Of a stretch of DNA of 64,000 nt, positions 18,192 through 26,861 are shown one piece after another. Source of the DNA: Myxococcus terminator_A (GTDB taxonomy: Bacteria; Myxococcota; Myxococcia; Myxococcales; Myxococcaceae); NCBI GenBank assembly GCA_049194865.1, contig JBLZWL010000050.1:83890-147889 (forward strand), written 5' to 3'. Below the pieces are notes generated by a model. That model ran no database searches, was not told where the DNA came from, and worked only from the letters and a program-made list of their open reading frames with translations. A program made the position numbers and the translations under genes. How positions within the stretch are numbered: the first letter of the stretch is position 1; the number at the start of each line of letters is the position of its first letter.

Positions 18192-18211
18192 GACAGGCGC
18201 GAAAACCTGTC
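18192..18211. promoter_or_regulatory. inverted repeat in the leader of RCC1 gene B
   Basis: GACAGG / CCTGTC (8-nt spacer) lies 29 bp upstream of the start, at the position equivalent to the palindrome before gene A. The conserved pair suggests a shared control element. Confidence 0.4.
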
Positions 18212-18298
18212 TCAAGAATCATGCACACTATCCGTGAAGCGAGCCGACACAAATCAGAAGGGCTGTGTACGATTCCCCTCCAGCCGCGTGCTGAAGGA

Positions 18299-18317
18299 GC
18301 CCTCTCCACGAGAGGGC
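18299..18317. terminator. hairpin in the 327-bp gap between the MBL gene and RCC1 gene B
   Basis: GCCCTCTC / GAGAGGGC is a perfect 8-bp stem with a 3-nt loop, resembling the CCCTCTC-type intergenic hairpins of high-GC genomes. It lies about 170 nt past the stop of the upstream minus-strand gene. Apart from this and the RCC1 leader I see nothing in 18163-18489. Confidence 0.4.
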
Positions 18318-18489
18318 GACAGTCCGGGGGGCTTGGGTGTGAGTTCACCAGACGCGGGTGCGACGACGGGCTGGCGGAGTGACGCCGTTCGACACGACAG
18401 GTGGTGCTCGAAGTCAGGGGGAGCGCTGGTCATCCAGCGCTCCATCAACTGTTGCCCATCCGCGGGGCCCGCCGTGACCCGCCCTCACC

Positions 18490-19503
18490 TCACTCCGCGC
18501 TGACCTTCGCCTCCGGCCACCGCTGCCCCGAGCTGTAGTTGGCGGGGATCCACCGGTAGCTCCTCCCCTCCGCGCCCAGGCGACCCAGTCCGGGGAAGGG
18601 CATGTGTGAGAGTCCAAGCAGGTCTCCGCGCGCCGCGGCCTCCGCGAACGCACGTGCTCGCTGGGCCGCCGCGGCGCGGTCGTCGACGTCGTAGGCGACC
18701 GTCACCGAGGGCTCGCGAAGCTGCACCGAGCCGAAGTGCATCAGGTCGCCAAACAAGACCAGCCGCTGCCTCCGGCTCTCGATGATGTAGCTGCTGTGCC
18801 CCGGCGTATGTCCCACGGTCGCCATGACGCGGATGCCCGGGACGATGGAGTCCCCGCCTCCGAACGTCTTCAGCTTTCCCGCGACGCGGTAGGGCTCGAC
18901 CATCGCCCGCGCCTCCTCGAAGTACTTCGGGTCCACCGTGCCCCGCGACTTCTCACGCCCGAGCCAGAAGTCCGCTTCGCGCGCATGGACCTGGAGGACG
19001 GCGTTGGGGAACGCCCGGCGCGTGCCGGACATCAACCCGCCGGAGTGGTCGGAGTGGATGTGCGTGAGCAGCACCACGTCAATCTGTTCAGGCTGGTACC
19101 CCGCGGCTTGAAGGCTCTGTTGAAGCTGGCCACCCACGCCGGGGCCGAAGAAGCTGCCCACGCCTGTGTCCACGAGCACCAGCGCCGTGCCGGTGTTGAC
19201 GAGGAACGCGTTGATGGACAGCTCGACGGGGTCCTCGAGGTGGTCTCTCGAGAGCAGCTCCTTCACCCGCTCTGGCGTCGTGTGCGTCGCCACGTCGCGC
19301 ACCGTCTGTGGAACGGTTCCGTCGGACAGCGCGGTGATTTCGAAGTCGCCGAGCATCATCCGGTAGAAGCCAGGCGCCTGCGTTCGCACCTGGGGCGCGG
19401 ACGCGTGGGCAGAGACTGGAATCAGTGAAGCGATGGCCATCACCAGCAACGTGAGGGCGCGTGAGACAGCGAGGAAGGCACTGCGAGGCAGGGGTCTTGT
19501 CAT
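18490..19503 (-). CDS. secreted metallo-beta-lactamase-fold hydrolase
   Basis: This 337-aa protein is predicted to be exported (hydrophobic segment LTLLVMAIASLIPVSAHASA near residues 15-34). It carries the MBL-fold metal-binding signature HIHSDHSGG, followed by a GHTPGHSSY histidine site and GDLMHFGS, as in glyoxalase II/lactonase-type enzymes. The substrate cannot be told; thioester, lactone or phosphate-ester hydrolysis are the family's usual activities. I chose the ATG at 19503 because it begins a positively charged signal peptide; the 98 upstream codons are compositionally non-coding and overlap the LysR gene. The gene is divergent from the LysR gene, which probably regulates it. Confidence 0.9.
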   Translation of the reverse strand: MTRPLPRSAFLAVSRALTLLVMAIASLIPVSAHASAPQVRTQAPGFYRMMLGDFEITALSDGTVPQTVRDVATHTTPERVKELLSRDHLEDPVELSINAFLVNTGTALVLVDTGVGSFFGPGVGGQLQQSLQAAGYQPEQIDVVLLTHIHSDHSGGLMSGTRRAFPNAVLQVHAREADFWLGREKSRGTVDPKYFEEARAMVEPYRVAGKLKTFGGGDSIVPGIRVMATVGHTPGHSSYIIESRRQRLVLFGDLMHFGSVQLREPSVTVAYDVDDRAAAAQRARAFAEAAARGDLLGLSHMPFPGLGRLGAEGRSYRWIPANYSSGQRWPEAKVSAE

Positions 19504-19560
19504 GGGAGAGGAGATAGCGCCCGGTCTCGACTCGGATAAACGGGCGCTCGTCTCACACAC

Positions 19561-19578
19561 TGTTTCACCCCAGAAACA
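19561..19578. promoter_or_regulatory. candidate LysR operator
   Basis: TGTTTC-N6-GAAACA is a perfect inverted repeat in the 144-bp gap between the divergent MBL-hydrolase and LysR genes. This is where LysR-type regulators normally bind. It is AT-richer than its surroundings. Confidence 0.5.
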
Positions 19579-19647
19579 ATCGGGAGCGCGTCGGGGAGCC
19601 CTGGGGCGCGCGGGATGAACGCGATATGCCGCGAGTGGAGGTGGAAG

Positions 19648-20571
19648 ATGGACAGGTTCCTGGCCATGGAGGCCTTCGTCCGCGTGGTGGAGAGTGGCAC
19701 CTTCACCAAGGCGGCGGACGCGCTGGGCCGCCCGAAGACGGCGGTGACGCGGCTCATCCAGCAACTGGAGGCGCAGCTGCGTGTGAAGCTGCTGCACCGC
19801 ACCACGCGCCGGGTGACAGTCACGCCGGAGGGCATGACCTACTACCAGCAGGCCCTGCGCCTGCTGGGGGAGGTGAGGGAGCTCGAATCCACGCTGTCCC
19901 AGTCAAGGCGCGGCCCCCGGGGGCGCCTGCGGGTGGAGTCGAGTGGAACGCTCTCCCGGCTGCTGCTCGTCCCCGCGCTGCCGTCGTTCTACGCGCGCTA
20001 CCCGCAGATGCACATCGAGCTGGGGGTGAGTGACCGCGTCGTGGACCTGCTCGCGGACAACGTCGACTGCGCGATTCGCGGTGGGGGCGTGAAGGACGAG
20101 TCCCTGGTGGCGCGGCACCTGGGAGACCTCTGTTATTGGCTGTGCGCGTCACCCAAGTATGTCGAGCGTCACGGTTCGCCACGTCACCCGCAGGAGCTGG
20201 CGGGCCAGGCGCATGCGGTGGTCAGCTACTTCTCGTCGCTGAGTGGCAAGGAACTCCCCTTCGTCTTCCTGCGCGACGGTGAGCGATTGGAGGTCCAGGG
20301 CCGCAGCCTGCTGACGCTCAATGAGACGAACGCGTACCTGGCCGCGGGACTGGCCGGCCTGGGCGTCATGTTCGCGCCCCGCTTCGTGGTGGAGCCGTAC
20401 GTCGCCTCCGGTGAGCTGGTGCAGGTGCTGGAGGGATGGCAGCCCGAATCCCGGCCCCTGTTCCTGGTCTACCCGCCTGCCCGCCAGCAGGCCGCCGGAC
20501 TGCGGGTCTTCGTCGACTGGACGATGGAGCTGTTCGCGAGCCGGCCGAGCCTGTGGCGCCGCGAAGGGTAG
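19648..20571 (+). CDS. LysR-family transcriptional regulator
   Basis: This 307-aa protein has an N-terminal winged helix-turn-helix (FVRVVESGTFTKAADALG, then RLIQQLEAQLRVKLLHRTTR) and a LysR substrate-binding domain to the end. Its pattern resembles the large subgroup that controls a divergent neighbour. I chose the ATG at 19648, preceded by GGAGGTGGAAG; an in-frame ATG 11 codons earlier lacks this. The gene is convergent with the WYL regulator gene, with only 18 bp between stops. The likely target is the divergent MBL hydrolase and the gene itself, through the repeat at 19561-19578. The ligand is unknown. Confidence 0.93.
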   Translation: MDRFLAMEAFVRVVESGTFTKAADALGRPKTAVTRLIQQLEAQLRVKLLHRTTRRVTVTPEGMTYYQQALRLLGEVRELESTLSQSRRGPRGRLRVESSGTLSRLLLVPALPSFYARYPQMHIELGVSDRVVDLLADNVDCAIRGGGVKDESLVARHLGDLCYWLCASPKYVERHGSPRHPQELAGQAHAVVSYFSSLSGKELPFVFLRDGERLEVQGRSLLTLNETNAYLAAGLAGLGVMFAPRFVVEPYVASGELVQVLEGWQPESRPLFLVYPPARQQAAGLRVFVDWTMELFASRPSLWRREG

Positions 20572-20589
20572 CCGTCACGCACGTGCCGC

Positions 20590-21309
20590 TCAGAGTGAGG
20601 CGAAGACATCGCCGAGCGTGGCGAGCATCGACTCCGAGCTGCGCACGCGGAACGTCGACCCGGTGAGGCGCGCTGACTCGATGCGGTCGACGCGGAGCAT
20701 GCGCACCGCTCCTCGCAGGTGGTCCCAGACGAGCAGGAACCACGCGGGCCAGCTGAGCAGGAGGTAGTGCGGCTCCACGACGCGCATGGTGCTCACGTCA
20801 TTCGCGCGGTAGGTCAGCTCCAGGGCCCGTTGCTCGAAGAACGCCTCCTGGATGGGGCGCAGTACCGAGGCGCTGGGGGCCTTCCACGTCGCGGTGACGT
20901 TCCGCGAGCTGGGGCCGACCAGAATCCTCCGGCGCAGCCCGCTCACCCGGGAGCGCTCCTCCGGTGGAAACGAAGCGGAGAGCTTCTGCCGCAAGCCCTT
21001 GAGCGTGGAGAGCAGCAAGGGGGAGCCCAGCTGCTCCGCCAGCGCCAACGCGAGCATCAGGTCGAGGACTTCCCGGGTGTCGAGCTGCACGCGCCCCAGC
21101 CCCGTCCGGGGTGGCACGCGCACGCCGCCGCCTCGCCCCGCGTCCGACTCGATGGGGACGCCACGAGCCGCGAGCCGGGACAAGTCTCGCCGGATGGTTC
21201 GCACGCAGACGCCCAGCTCCTCGGCCAGCTCCGACGCCGTCCACGATGGGCGGGAGGCGAGGAGGCCCAGGACGCGGTCCAGGCGGTCGCTGACGGGTTC
21301 GCGTTTCAA
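20590..21309 (-). CDS. YafY-type HTH/WYL-domain transcriptional regulator
   Basis: This 239-aa protein has a DeoR-like helix-turn-helix at about residues 8-60 (TASELAEELGVCVRTIRRDL) and a C-terminal WYL-type ligand-binding domain (WPAWFLLVWDHLRGAVRML). The only plausible start in the frame is a TTG at 21309, since an in-frame stop lies six codons upstream. That TTG sits inside a perfect 9-bp palindrome, so binding there could block its own expression as well as that of the divergent VOC/YdeI genes. WYL regulators of this size commonly control neighbouring small enzyme genes. The effector is unknown. Confidence 0.9.
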   Translation of the reverse strand: MKREPVSDRLDRVLGLLASRPSWTASELAEELGVCVRTIRRDLSRLAARGVPIESDAGRGGGVRVPPRTGLGRVQLDTREVLDLMLALALAEQLGSPLLLSTLKGLRQKLSASFPPEERSRVSGLRRRILVGPSSRNVTATWKAPSASVLRPIQEAFFEQRALELTYRANDVSTMRVVEPHYLLLSWPAWFLLVWDHLRGAVRMLRVDRIESARLTGSTFRVRSSESMLATLGDVFASL

Positions 21310-21332
21310 AGGTGACTCATTCTGTCACCTTT
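21308..21332. promoter_or_regulatory. probable WYL-regulator operator
   Basis: AAAGGTGAC-N7-GTCACCTTT is a perfect 9-bp-arm palindrome spanning the start codon of the WYL gene and lying 53 bp upstream of the divergent VOC gene. Its form and position fit a homodimeric repressor site. Confidence 0.65.
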
Positions 21333-21384
21333 TGGGGTGATGGTCTCCTGGTCGCGAACGAACGCGGCCCGGACAGGAGAGACC

Positions 21385-21813
21385 ATGACCTTCATGCGCG
21401 GAATGAGCACCCTCAACCTCTGGGCGGACGACCTGCGAGCGGCGACCCGCTGGTACTCGGAGCTGCTCGGCGTGGAGCCCTACTTCAGCAGCGAGGCCGC
21501 CGGGCGCGGGCCGGGTTACGTCGAGTTCCGCATCGGTGACTACCAGCACGAGCTGGGCATCATCGACCGTCGGTTCGCTCCCCCGGGGCTCGCCACGAGT
21601 CGAGGCGGGGCGGTCGCCTACTGGCACGTCGACGACGTCGCCGGTGCGCTCTCGCAGTTGCTTGCAAAGGGCGCTGAGCTCCTCGAGGGTGTCACCGAGC
21701 GGGGCCCTGGCTTCGTCACGGCGTCGGTCATCGACCCCTTCGGAAACGTGCTGGGCGTCATGTTCAATCGTCACTACCTGGACGTCCTCGGAGCCCGCCA
21801 TGGCGCGCGCTGA
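21385..21813 (+). CDS. VOC-family (glyoxalase/bleomycin-resistance fold) protein
   Basis: This 142-aa protein has the paired beta-alpha-beta-beta-beta layout of a vicinal-oxygen-chelate protein: LNLWADDLRAATRWYSELLG at the start, YVEFRIGDYQHELGIIDR, a second VAYWHVDDVAGAL module and a closing VIDPFGNVLGVMFN. Such proteins are metal-dependent lyases, dioxygenases or antibiotic-binding proteins; substrate is not predictable. I chose the ATG at 21385 (AGGAGA upstream) over an in-frame one 16 codons earlier that lies in the operator region. The next gene overlaps it by 14 nt, so the two are translationally coupled. Confidence 0.9.
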   Translation: MTFMRGMSTLNLWADDLRAATRWYSELLGVEPYFSSEAAGRGPGYVEFRIGDYQHELGIIDRRFAPPGLATSRGGAVAYWHVDDVAGALSQLLAKGAELLEGVTERGPGFVTASVIDPFGNVLGVMFNRHYLDVLGARHGAR

Positions 21814-22387
21814 ACGAGGTGCTGTCGCTGAGGCCCCGGTGAAGGCGTTTCGCGGCGTGGCGGAGTTCGAGGCGTGGCTGGAGGAGCACGGCGGTGCTCC
21901 CGCCGGGGTCTGGTTGAAGCTCGCCAAGAAAGGGACGGGCATCACCTCTCTGACGGATGACGAGGCGGTCGACGTGGGGCTCTGCTTCGGCTGGATATCG
22001 GGCCTGCGGAAGTCACTCGACGAGCGCTTCTATCTCCAGAAGTACGTGCCGCGCCGGCCACGCAGCCGGTGGTCCCAGGTGAACGTGCGGAAGGTGGAGG
22101 CGTTGCTGGCCGAGGGCAGGATGCGCCCGGCGGGGCTCGCCGAAGTGGAAGCCGCCCAGGCCGATGGGCGCTGGGCCGCTGCCTACGAGTCGCAGCGAAA
22201 CGCCACGGTTCCCAGTGACCTGACGGTCGCGTTGTCCGCGAGCCCCCGAGCCGCGCGTGCCTTCGAGGCGCTCGGCAAGACGCGGCGATACGCGCTCATC
22301 CTGGAGGTCGTGACGACGCGCACGGAGACGGGCCGCACGAAGCAGGTGCGGCGCATCGTCGACTCGCTCGAGTCCCAGGAGCCTTGA
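21800..22387 (+). CDS. YdeI/OmpD-associated family protein
   Basis: This 195-aa cytoplasmic protein shows the YdeI-type pattern: FRGVAEFEAWLEEHG, GVWLKLAKKGTGI, DVGLCFGWISGLRKSLDE, YLQKYVPRRPRSRWSQVN and a C-terminal helical region. The family is widespread and linked in some species to envelope or peptide-stress resistance, but its biochemical activity is not established. It starts inside the VOC gene (ATG at 21800, 14-nt overlap) and so shares its promoter and probably the control by the divergent WYL regulator. Confidence 0.85.
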   Translation: MARAERGAVAEAPVKAFRGVAEFEAWLEEHGGAPAGVWLKLAKKGTGITSLTDDEAVDVGLCFGWISGLRKSLDERFYLQKYVPRRPRSRWSQVNVRKVEALLAEGRMRPAGLAEVEAAQADGRWAAAYESQRNATVPSDLTVALSASPRAARAFEALGKTRRYALILEVVTTRTETGRTKQVRRIVDSLESQEP

Positions 22388-22447
22388 GGCGTCTGCACGC
22401 CCCCCGGGAGCTGCTGCCCCCGGAGGGCCATGTCCGCGACGAGGACC

Positions 22448-22467
22448 CGGTGGTGTCTCCACCACCG
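22448..22467. terminator. hairpin between convergent YdeI and M57 protease genes
   Basis: CGGTGGTG-TCTC-CACCACCG is a perfect 8-bp stem with a tetraloop in the 115-bp convergent gap. It could serve both genes. Confidence 0.5.
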
Positions 22468-22502
22468 TCCCGCGTCACGACTCACCGTTGCAGGCGCGGC
22501 GA

Positions 22503-23864
22503 CTACCGGCTGACGGAGTAGCTCCCGCCCCAGGCTCCGTAGGAGAGCGTGGTGATGCCATTGCGGGTGGTGCCCGTGTAGCTGCTCTGTCCCGGCTGGA
22601 TGGTGACGACCACCGCGCCTCCGGTGGCGGGAATCACACCCGCATGCACCGCGGCCGCGCAGGCATTCGAGTCATCGGTGTAGAGGTCCGTCCCCCACAC
22701 GACGCCCCCGCTCACCGCCGGGCAGCCGCAGCGAACCTGCGTCCCGTTCTGCCCGCGATAGGACATGAAGTCGATGCTCGAGCAGGCCTGCGCAGGGGGG
22801 AGCTGGAATGAGAAGCTGCCCGCCCAGGCGCCGTAGGAGAGCGTGGTGACGCCGTTGCGGGTGGTCCCCGTGTAGCTGCCTTGTCCCGGCTGGATGACGA
22901 CGACCACCGTACCTCCCGTGGAGGGGATGGCACCCGCATGCACCGCGGCGGCGCAGGCATTGGAGTCGTCGGTATAGACGTCAGAGCCCCACACGGTGCC
23001 GCCGCTCAGGGCCGGGCAGCTGCATCGAATCTGCGTCCCGTTCTGCCCGCGGTAGGACGTGAAGTTGTAGCTCGCGCAGCTCGCGACCCCACCGCCGCTG
23101 TAGAGGTAATCCAGCGCGGTGTTGTCGGAGTCGGTCCACTCGCCGGTCTCGGTCGACCGGAAGCAGGAGTTCATGATGGACCCGCCCACGACGGCCGTGG
23201 TCGGCGTCCCGGGGATGTGGATGGCGCCCACGCCCGCATCTCCCTCGTCGCCACCGGCGCCGCAGCTGATGCTGCGATTGTAGTAGTCCGTGTGGCGGAA
23301 GCCGATGGCATGGCCGAGCTCGTGGGTGATGACGTGCTCGTTCACGTCCGCGCTGTAGCTGTTGAGTCCGGTGCCGATGTTGATGATTCCATAGGGCAGG
23401 CCGCCCGAGGGGAAGCCCGCGGAGCCGCCGGTGCCCGTCGTGGTCTGCGCGATGATGTTCGCGGTACAGCCGGTGGCCGGGCCGCGCGCGAAGGTGATGC
23501 GCAGGCCGCGCTCATTGTAGTTGGCGATGGCCAGGTCGAGCCCCTGGCTCAGAAACGTGTAGCTGTCGAAGGCGGCGGTGGAGTTGACGCAGATCTTCGT
23601 CACGCTCGAACCGACGAGGTTGGTCGTGCGGTACTGCTCGGCGCTCTCCAGGGGGACCTGAAGCATCTCCCGGGACGCCTCGAGCGTGACGTGCGCGTCG
23701 CGGCCCACGTACACGGCATCGTCGGCGATGAGGATGTCGTCGGCCGGAAAGCCGGCCTCCAACAGGTTGGAGATGATCTCCTCGTTCTCAGCCTGCGGGT
23801 CGGTACCGCAGCCGACCAGCAAGGCACCGCAGGTCACCGCGAAGACTGCTGCCTTCTTGAACAT
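22503..23864 (-). CDS. M57-type zinc metalloprotease lipoprotein with two LCCL domains
   Basis: This 453-aa protein starts with a lipoprotein signal (lipobox LLVGC, Cys near residue 19). Residues about 80-260 form a zincin domain of the M57 (HEIGH) type with HELGHAIGFRHTD and a later Met turn (GGSIMNS). After it come two tandem LCCL-like domains of about 90 residues, each with YRGQNGTQ, a Cys-x-Cys, YTDDSNACAAAVHAG and a GTTRNGxTTLSYGAW tail. LCCL domains are best known from eukaryotic extracellular proteins and are thought to bind lipid or carbohydrate. The predicted product is a surface-anchored or released protease with a targeting module. The next gene upstream is a paralog lacking the LCCL part. 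Confidence 0.88.
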   Translation of the reverse strand: MFKKAAVFAVTCGALLVGCGTDPQAENEEIISNLLEAGFPADDILIADDAVYVGRDAHVTLEASREMLQVPLESAEQYRTTNLVGSSVTKICVNSTAAFDSYTFLSQGLDLAIANYNERGLRITFARGPATGCTANIIAQTTTGTGGSAGFPSGGLPYGIINIGTGLNSYSADVNEHVITHELGHAIGFRHTDYYNRSISCGAGGDEGDAGVGAIHIPGTPTTAVVGGSIMNSCFRSTETGEWTDSDNTALDYLYSGGGVASCASYNFTSYRGQNGTQIRCSCPALSGGTVWGSDVYTDDSNACAAAVHAGAIPSTGGTVVVVIQPGQGSYTGTTRNGVTTLSYGAWAGSFSFQLPPAQACSSIDFMSYRGQNGTQVRCGCPAVSGGVVWGTDLYTDDSNACAAAVHAGVIPATGGAVVVTIQPGQSSYTGTTRNGITTLSYGAWGGSYSVSR

Positions 23865-24152
23865 GGGGGCTCGTTTCGCTCACAACGGGGATGGGCCGTC
23901 CGTCTGGCAAGCCAGCCCAGACCGCGCGACGGCCCGCCGAGCATTTCCCTGGTCAAGACATGTAATGCCGTAAAAATCTGTTTAACTGTTCGGGGCTCAA
24001 CTGAAGGGCTTGCGAGGCGAAGGCCTCGTGGCCCTGGCCTGGACAGAGGACAGGCCCGAGGAGGGCACGGGAGCGGTCAGCGCGGTGTCTCCGACCGTCC
24101 CGTGTCCTGCTCACCCCGTGGAGTGGTTACGGGGGGCTGGTGAGGTGCTCGC

Positions 24153-24941
24153 CTACCAGCCGTAGAGGTACGTCAGTGCGAAGATGTCGCTGTTGGTGAA
24201 GTTGCCAGAATCTTGGAGGGTGGGGCAGGCGTTCATGACCGAGCCGCCCGGGGTGGCGAGTTGCGGCGTCCCCGGGATGTGGATGGCGCCCACGTTCTCC
24301 GGGTCCGGCTCGGGGGCGGGGTATGGGTAGCCGCAGCTGACGCTGGTGTTGTAGTAGTCCGAGTGGCGCAGGCCGAGGGTGTGGCCCAGTTCGTGGGTGA
24401 TGATCTGCTCGCTGACATTGAGAGGGTAGGCGTTCACACCGATGTTGATATCGATGAGCCAGCCCGGAAGACCATTGGCGGGGAACGCCGAGATGCTATT
24501 CCCGTTGCCGAGCATGTTGGTCTTCGCGACGATGTTCGCGGTGCAGCCGGTCGTCGGCCCGCGCGCGAAGGTGATTCGGAGCCCCAGCGCATTGTAGTTG
24601 GCGATGGCCAGGTCGAGCCCCTGGCTCATCAGGAGGTAGCCGTCGAACCAGGTGGTGGGGTTGACGCAAATCTTCGTCACGCCCGGACCGGCGATGTTGA
24701 CCGAGCGGTGCTGCTCCATGCTCCCCGCGGGGACCTGGAGCATCTCGCGGGACGCCGCGAGCGATACCAGGCCATCTCCGCCCACGAGCACGGCGCCGTC
24801 CACGACCTGGATGTCTTTGGCCGGAAAGCCAGCCTCGATGAGGTTGGAGAGGGTCTCTTCTTGCTCGGTCTGCGCGTCGGAGCCACAGCCGACCAGCAAT
24901 GCGCTACAGCTCACGGCGAGGATTGCTACCTGCTTGAACAT
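24153..24941 (-). CDS. M57-type zinc metalloprotease lipoprotein, single domain
   Basis: This 262-aa paralog of the neighbouring LCCL protease shares its leader (MFKQVAILAVSCSALLVGCG), the propeptide-like region (EAGFPAKDIQVVDGAVLVGG) and the zinc site HELGHTLGLRHSD, with a Met turn GGSVMNA. It ends right after the catalytic domain (LTYLYGW), where the other protein continues into LCCL repeats. I chose the ATG at 24941 by alignment with the paralog. The non-coding leaders of the two genes are also similar, so the duplication included the promoter. Tandem duplication followed by gain or loss of the LCCL tail is inferred. Confidence 0.88.
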   Translation of the reverse strand: MFKQVAILAVSCSALLVGCGSDAQTEQEETLSNLIEAGFPAKDIQVVDGAVLVGGDGLVSLAASREMLQVPAGSMEQHRSVNIAGPGVTKICVNPTTWFDGYLLMSQGLDLAIANYNALGLRITFARGPTTGCTANIVAKTNMLGNGNSISAFPANGLPGWLIDINIGVNAYPLNVSEQIITHELGHTLGLRHSDYYNTSVSCGYPYPAPEPDPENVGAIHIPGTPQLATPGGSVMNACPTLQDSGNFTNSDIFALTYLYGW

Positions 24942-25106
24942 GGGGACTCGTATCTCTGACTTCGGGGGAGGCGCTGTCCGCTGGAAACTCCAGCCCAGAC
25001 AGCGTGACGCCCCTCGGAGCATTCCCCAGGACCCCGCCTAATAGATCAGGAAAATCGACTCATGGTCCGGGTTGACGCGGTCAGTCTCGGAGCACGGAAC
25101 GCAGGC

Positions 25107-26519
25107 CTACGGGCCTCCATCGCGAAGCGCTGGGTTCGAGGTAGCGGGTCGCGGCGGCGGAAAAACCGGTGAGTAGCATGCGCCCTTATAGACGTAGCTG
25201 TCGTCGTCGCAGTCCTTCAGTGGGACATCGAGCTTGAGCCAGCAGCCACCACGAAGGGCGACCTGGGAGCGGCGGGGGCATCGACCGCTGGAGTCCGGAC
25301 GAAGCTGCCCGGGGAAAGGTGTGGTGGGCATGTCCGTGGCGAGCGTCATCCAGACGGAGGGCAAATCCGAGGTGGAGACAGGAGAGGTCAGCGCGGAGTC
25401 GCCGACCGCCACCGTGTCGGCATCCTCCCTGCGTTGACTTGCTTTCGTCGCTTCTTCCGAGAATTTGAGGTCAGACACGGTACGCCAGTGCCAGACGGCT
25501 CCAGTGCCAAGTGTACAGCCCAGGCCCAAGGTCGCGAGCCAGGGCCGCCAGGACAGGGGCGCGACACGGCGTCGGACGGGAGGCAGTTTCCAGAGGTGGA
25601 GCTGTGCATCGGCTTCGGGCCCCAGCGCTCTGGCTGCCTCTTCCAGGGCATCGGCCAGTTCCCGGGCGCTGCCACGCGCGGTGGGCTGGATGGAGAGCAT
25701 CCGGGTGATGAGGAGACTGAGCTCGGCGGGACACCGGGGGTTGAGGACGTGAGGAGGACGAGGGCCTGTCACCTTGTCGGGCTTGTCGTACCAGCAGCGG
25801 GAGGCCGCGTCGCGAGGGTCACAGGTGGCTGGGTACTGCTCGGTGACGAGCCGATAGGCAGTCACCCCCAGGGCAAAGACGTCATCCGCCGGGCCTGCCG
25901 CGTAGTGGTCGTCGCGGGAAGAGGGGACATTCGTCGCGAAGCGCCAGGCCTCGGGTGAGCGGTAGGTGGAGGTACCCGGTGGGGGTGCACTCCACGTCAG
26001 GCGGGAGGCGCCCTGGTGCGTGCTGGATCCGAAGTCGGTGAGGAACACGCGCTCATCGGAGGAGCGCACCAGGACATTGGTTCCCTTCACGTCCCGGTGT
26101 ACTCCGCCCAGCGCATGGACGGCCTCGAGTGCGCGAGCGAGCGCCGCGAGGACTCGGAGCACGCGGCGAGGAGTCGACGACACGAGCCGGGCCCAGGAAT
26201 AGAGCGGTGGGCCGTCCACCAACTCCATGGCGAGATAGGGGTGGGGACGCCCCTCGGGTGACATCCAGGTCCCATGCCCCATCAGCCTGGGGATGCCTGG
26301 ATGGTGGAGGAGGGCGAGGAGCTCGACCTCGCGCTGGAAGCGAGGGTCCTCTGGAGCGGCGGCGAGTTTGAGGGCGGCGGGGCGCGGCTCGCCGGGGTCC
26401 ATGGACACCGCGCTATAGACGGTGCCGTGAGCGCCGCGCCCTTGTTGCTCCAGTACGAGCCAGGGCCCCACGCGTGCTCCTGCGGGCAGGTACGCCGGAT
26501 TCAGGTGGCCCCATTCCAT
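25107..26519 (-). CDS. transmembrane Ser/Thr protein kinase
   Basis: This 470-aa eukaryotic-type kinase has an intact catalytic core: a glycine loop GRGAHGTVYS, the lysine in AALKLAA, the loop HRDVKGTNVLV and DFGSS. One transmembrane helix follows (WLATLGLGCTLGTGAVWHW, about residue 325), then a 120-residue C-terminal region with four cysteines that would be periplasmic. This is the usual topology of myxobacterial receptor kinases. The C-terminal region has no recognisable sensor domain. It lies 165 bp upstream of the M57 protease gene on the same strand; whether they are co-transcribed is unclear. Confidence 0.92.
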   Translation of the reverse strand: MEWGHLNPAYLPAGARVGPWLVLEQQGRGAHGTVYSAVSMDPGEPRPAALKLAAAPEDPRFQREVELLALLHHPGIPRLMGHGTWMSPEGRPHPYLAMELVDGPPLYSWARLVSSTPRRVLRVLAALARALEAVHALGGVHRDVKGTNVLVRSSDERVFLTDFGSSTHQGASRLTWSAPPPGTSTYRSPEAWRFATNVPSSRDDHYAAGPADDVFALGVTAYRLVTEQYPATCDPRDAASRCWYDKPDKVTGPRPPHVLNPRCPAELSLLITRMLSIQPTARGSARELADALEEAARALGPEADAQLHLWKLPPVRRRVAPLSWRPWLATLGLGCTLGTGAVWHWRTVSDLKFSEEATKASQRREDADTVAVGDSALTSPVSTSDLPSVWMTLATDMPTTPFPGQLRPDSSGRCPRRSQVALRGGCWLKLDVPLKDCDDDSYVYKGACYSPVFPPPRPATSNPALRDGGP

Positions 26520-26861
26520 TTCGGGTCTCGCGAGGAGGCGCGCGGTTCATCCCGCGCGCGAAGAGCCTAGCTCGAAAGACAGGCACTTCGGTCGAGAGGC
26601 CGCACTGCTGACTCGACGCCATCGGGTGTACCAGCGCGCCCGTGGAAAGAACCTTCTGTTCACTCACCGGCCCGCCCCTCTCGCACACCAGGGTGCGCCT
26701 TCCAGGAGGGTCCTCCAGCCGCTACTGGTGGGCCTTCCGTCTTTCTGGGAGACGCGCGCGGGAGCGGACCTCACTGGCACCACGGGCCGTCCACACGTTT
26801 TCGGTCTCCCTCGACTCCCATCCCTCTCACGGCGGGCCCCGCGTCCTCGGCTCAGGCGCAA

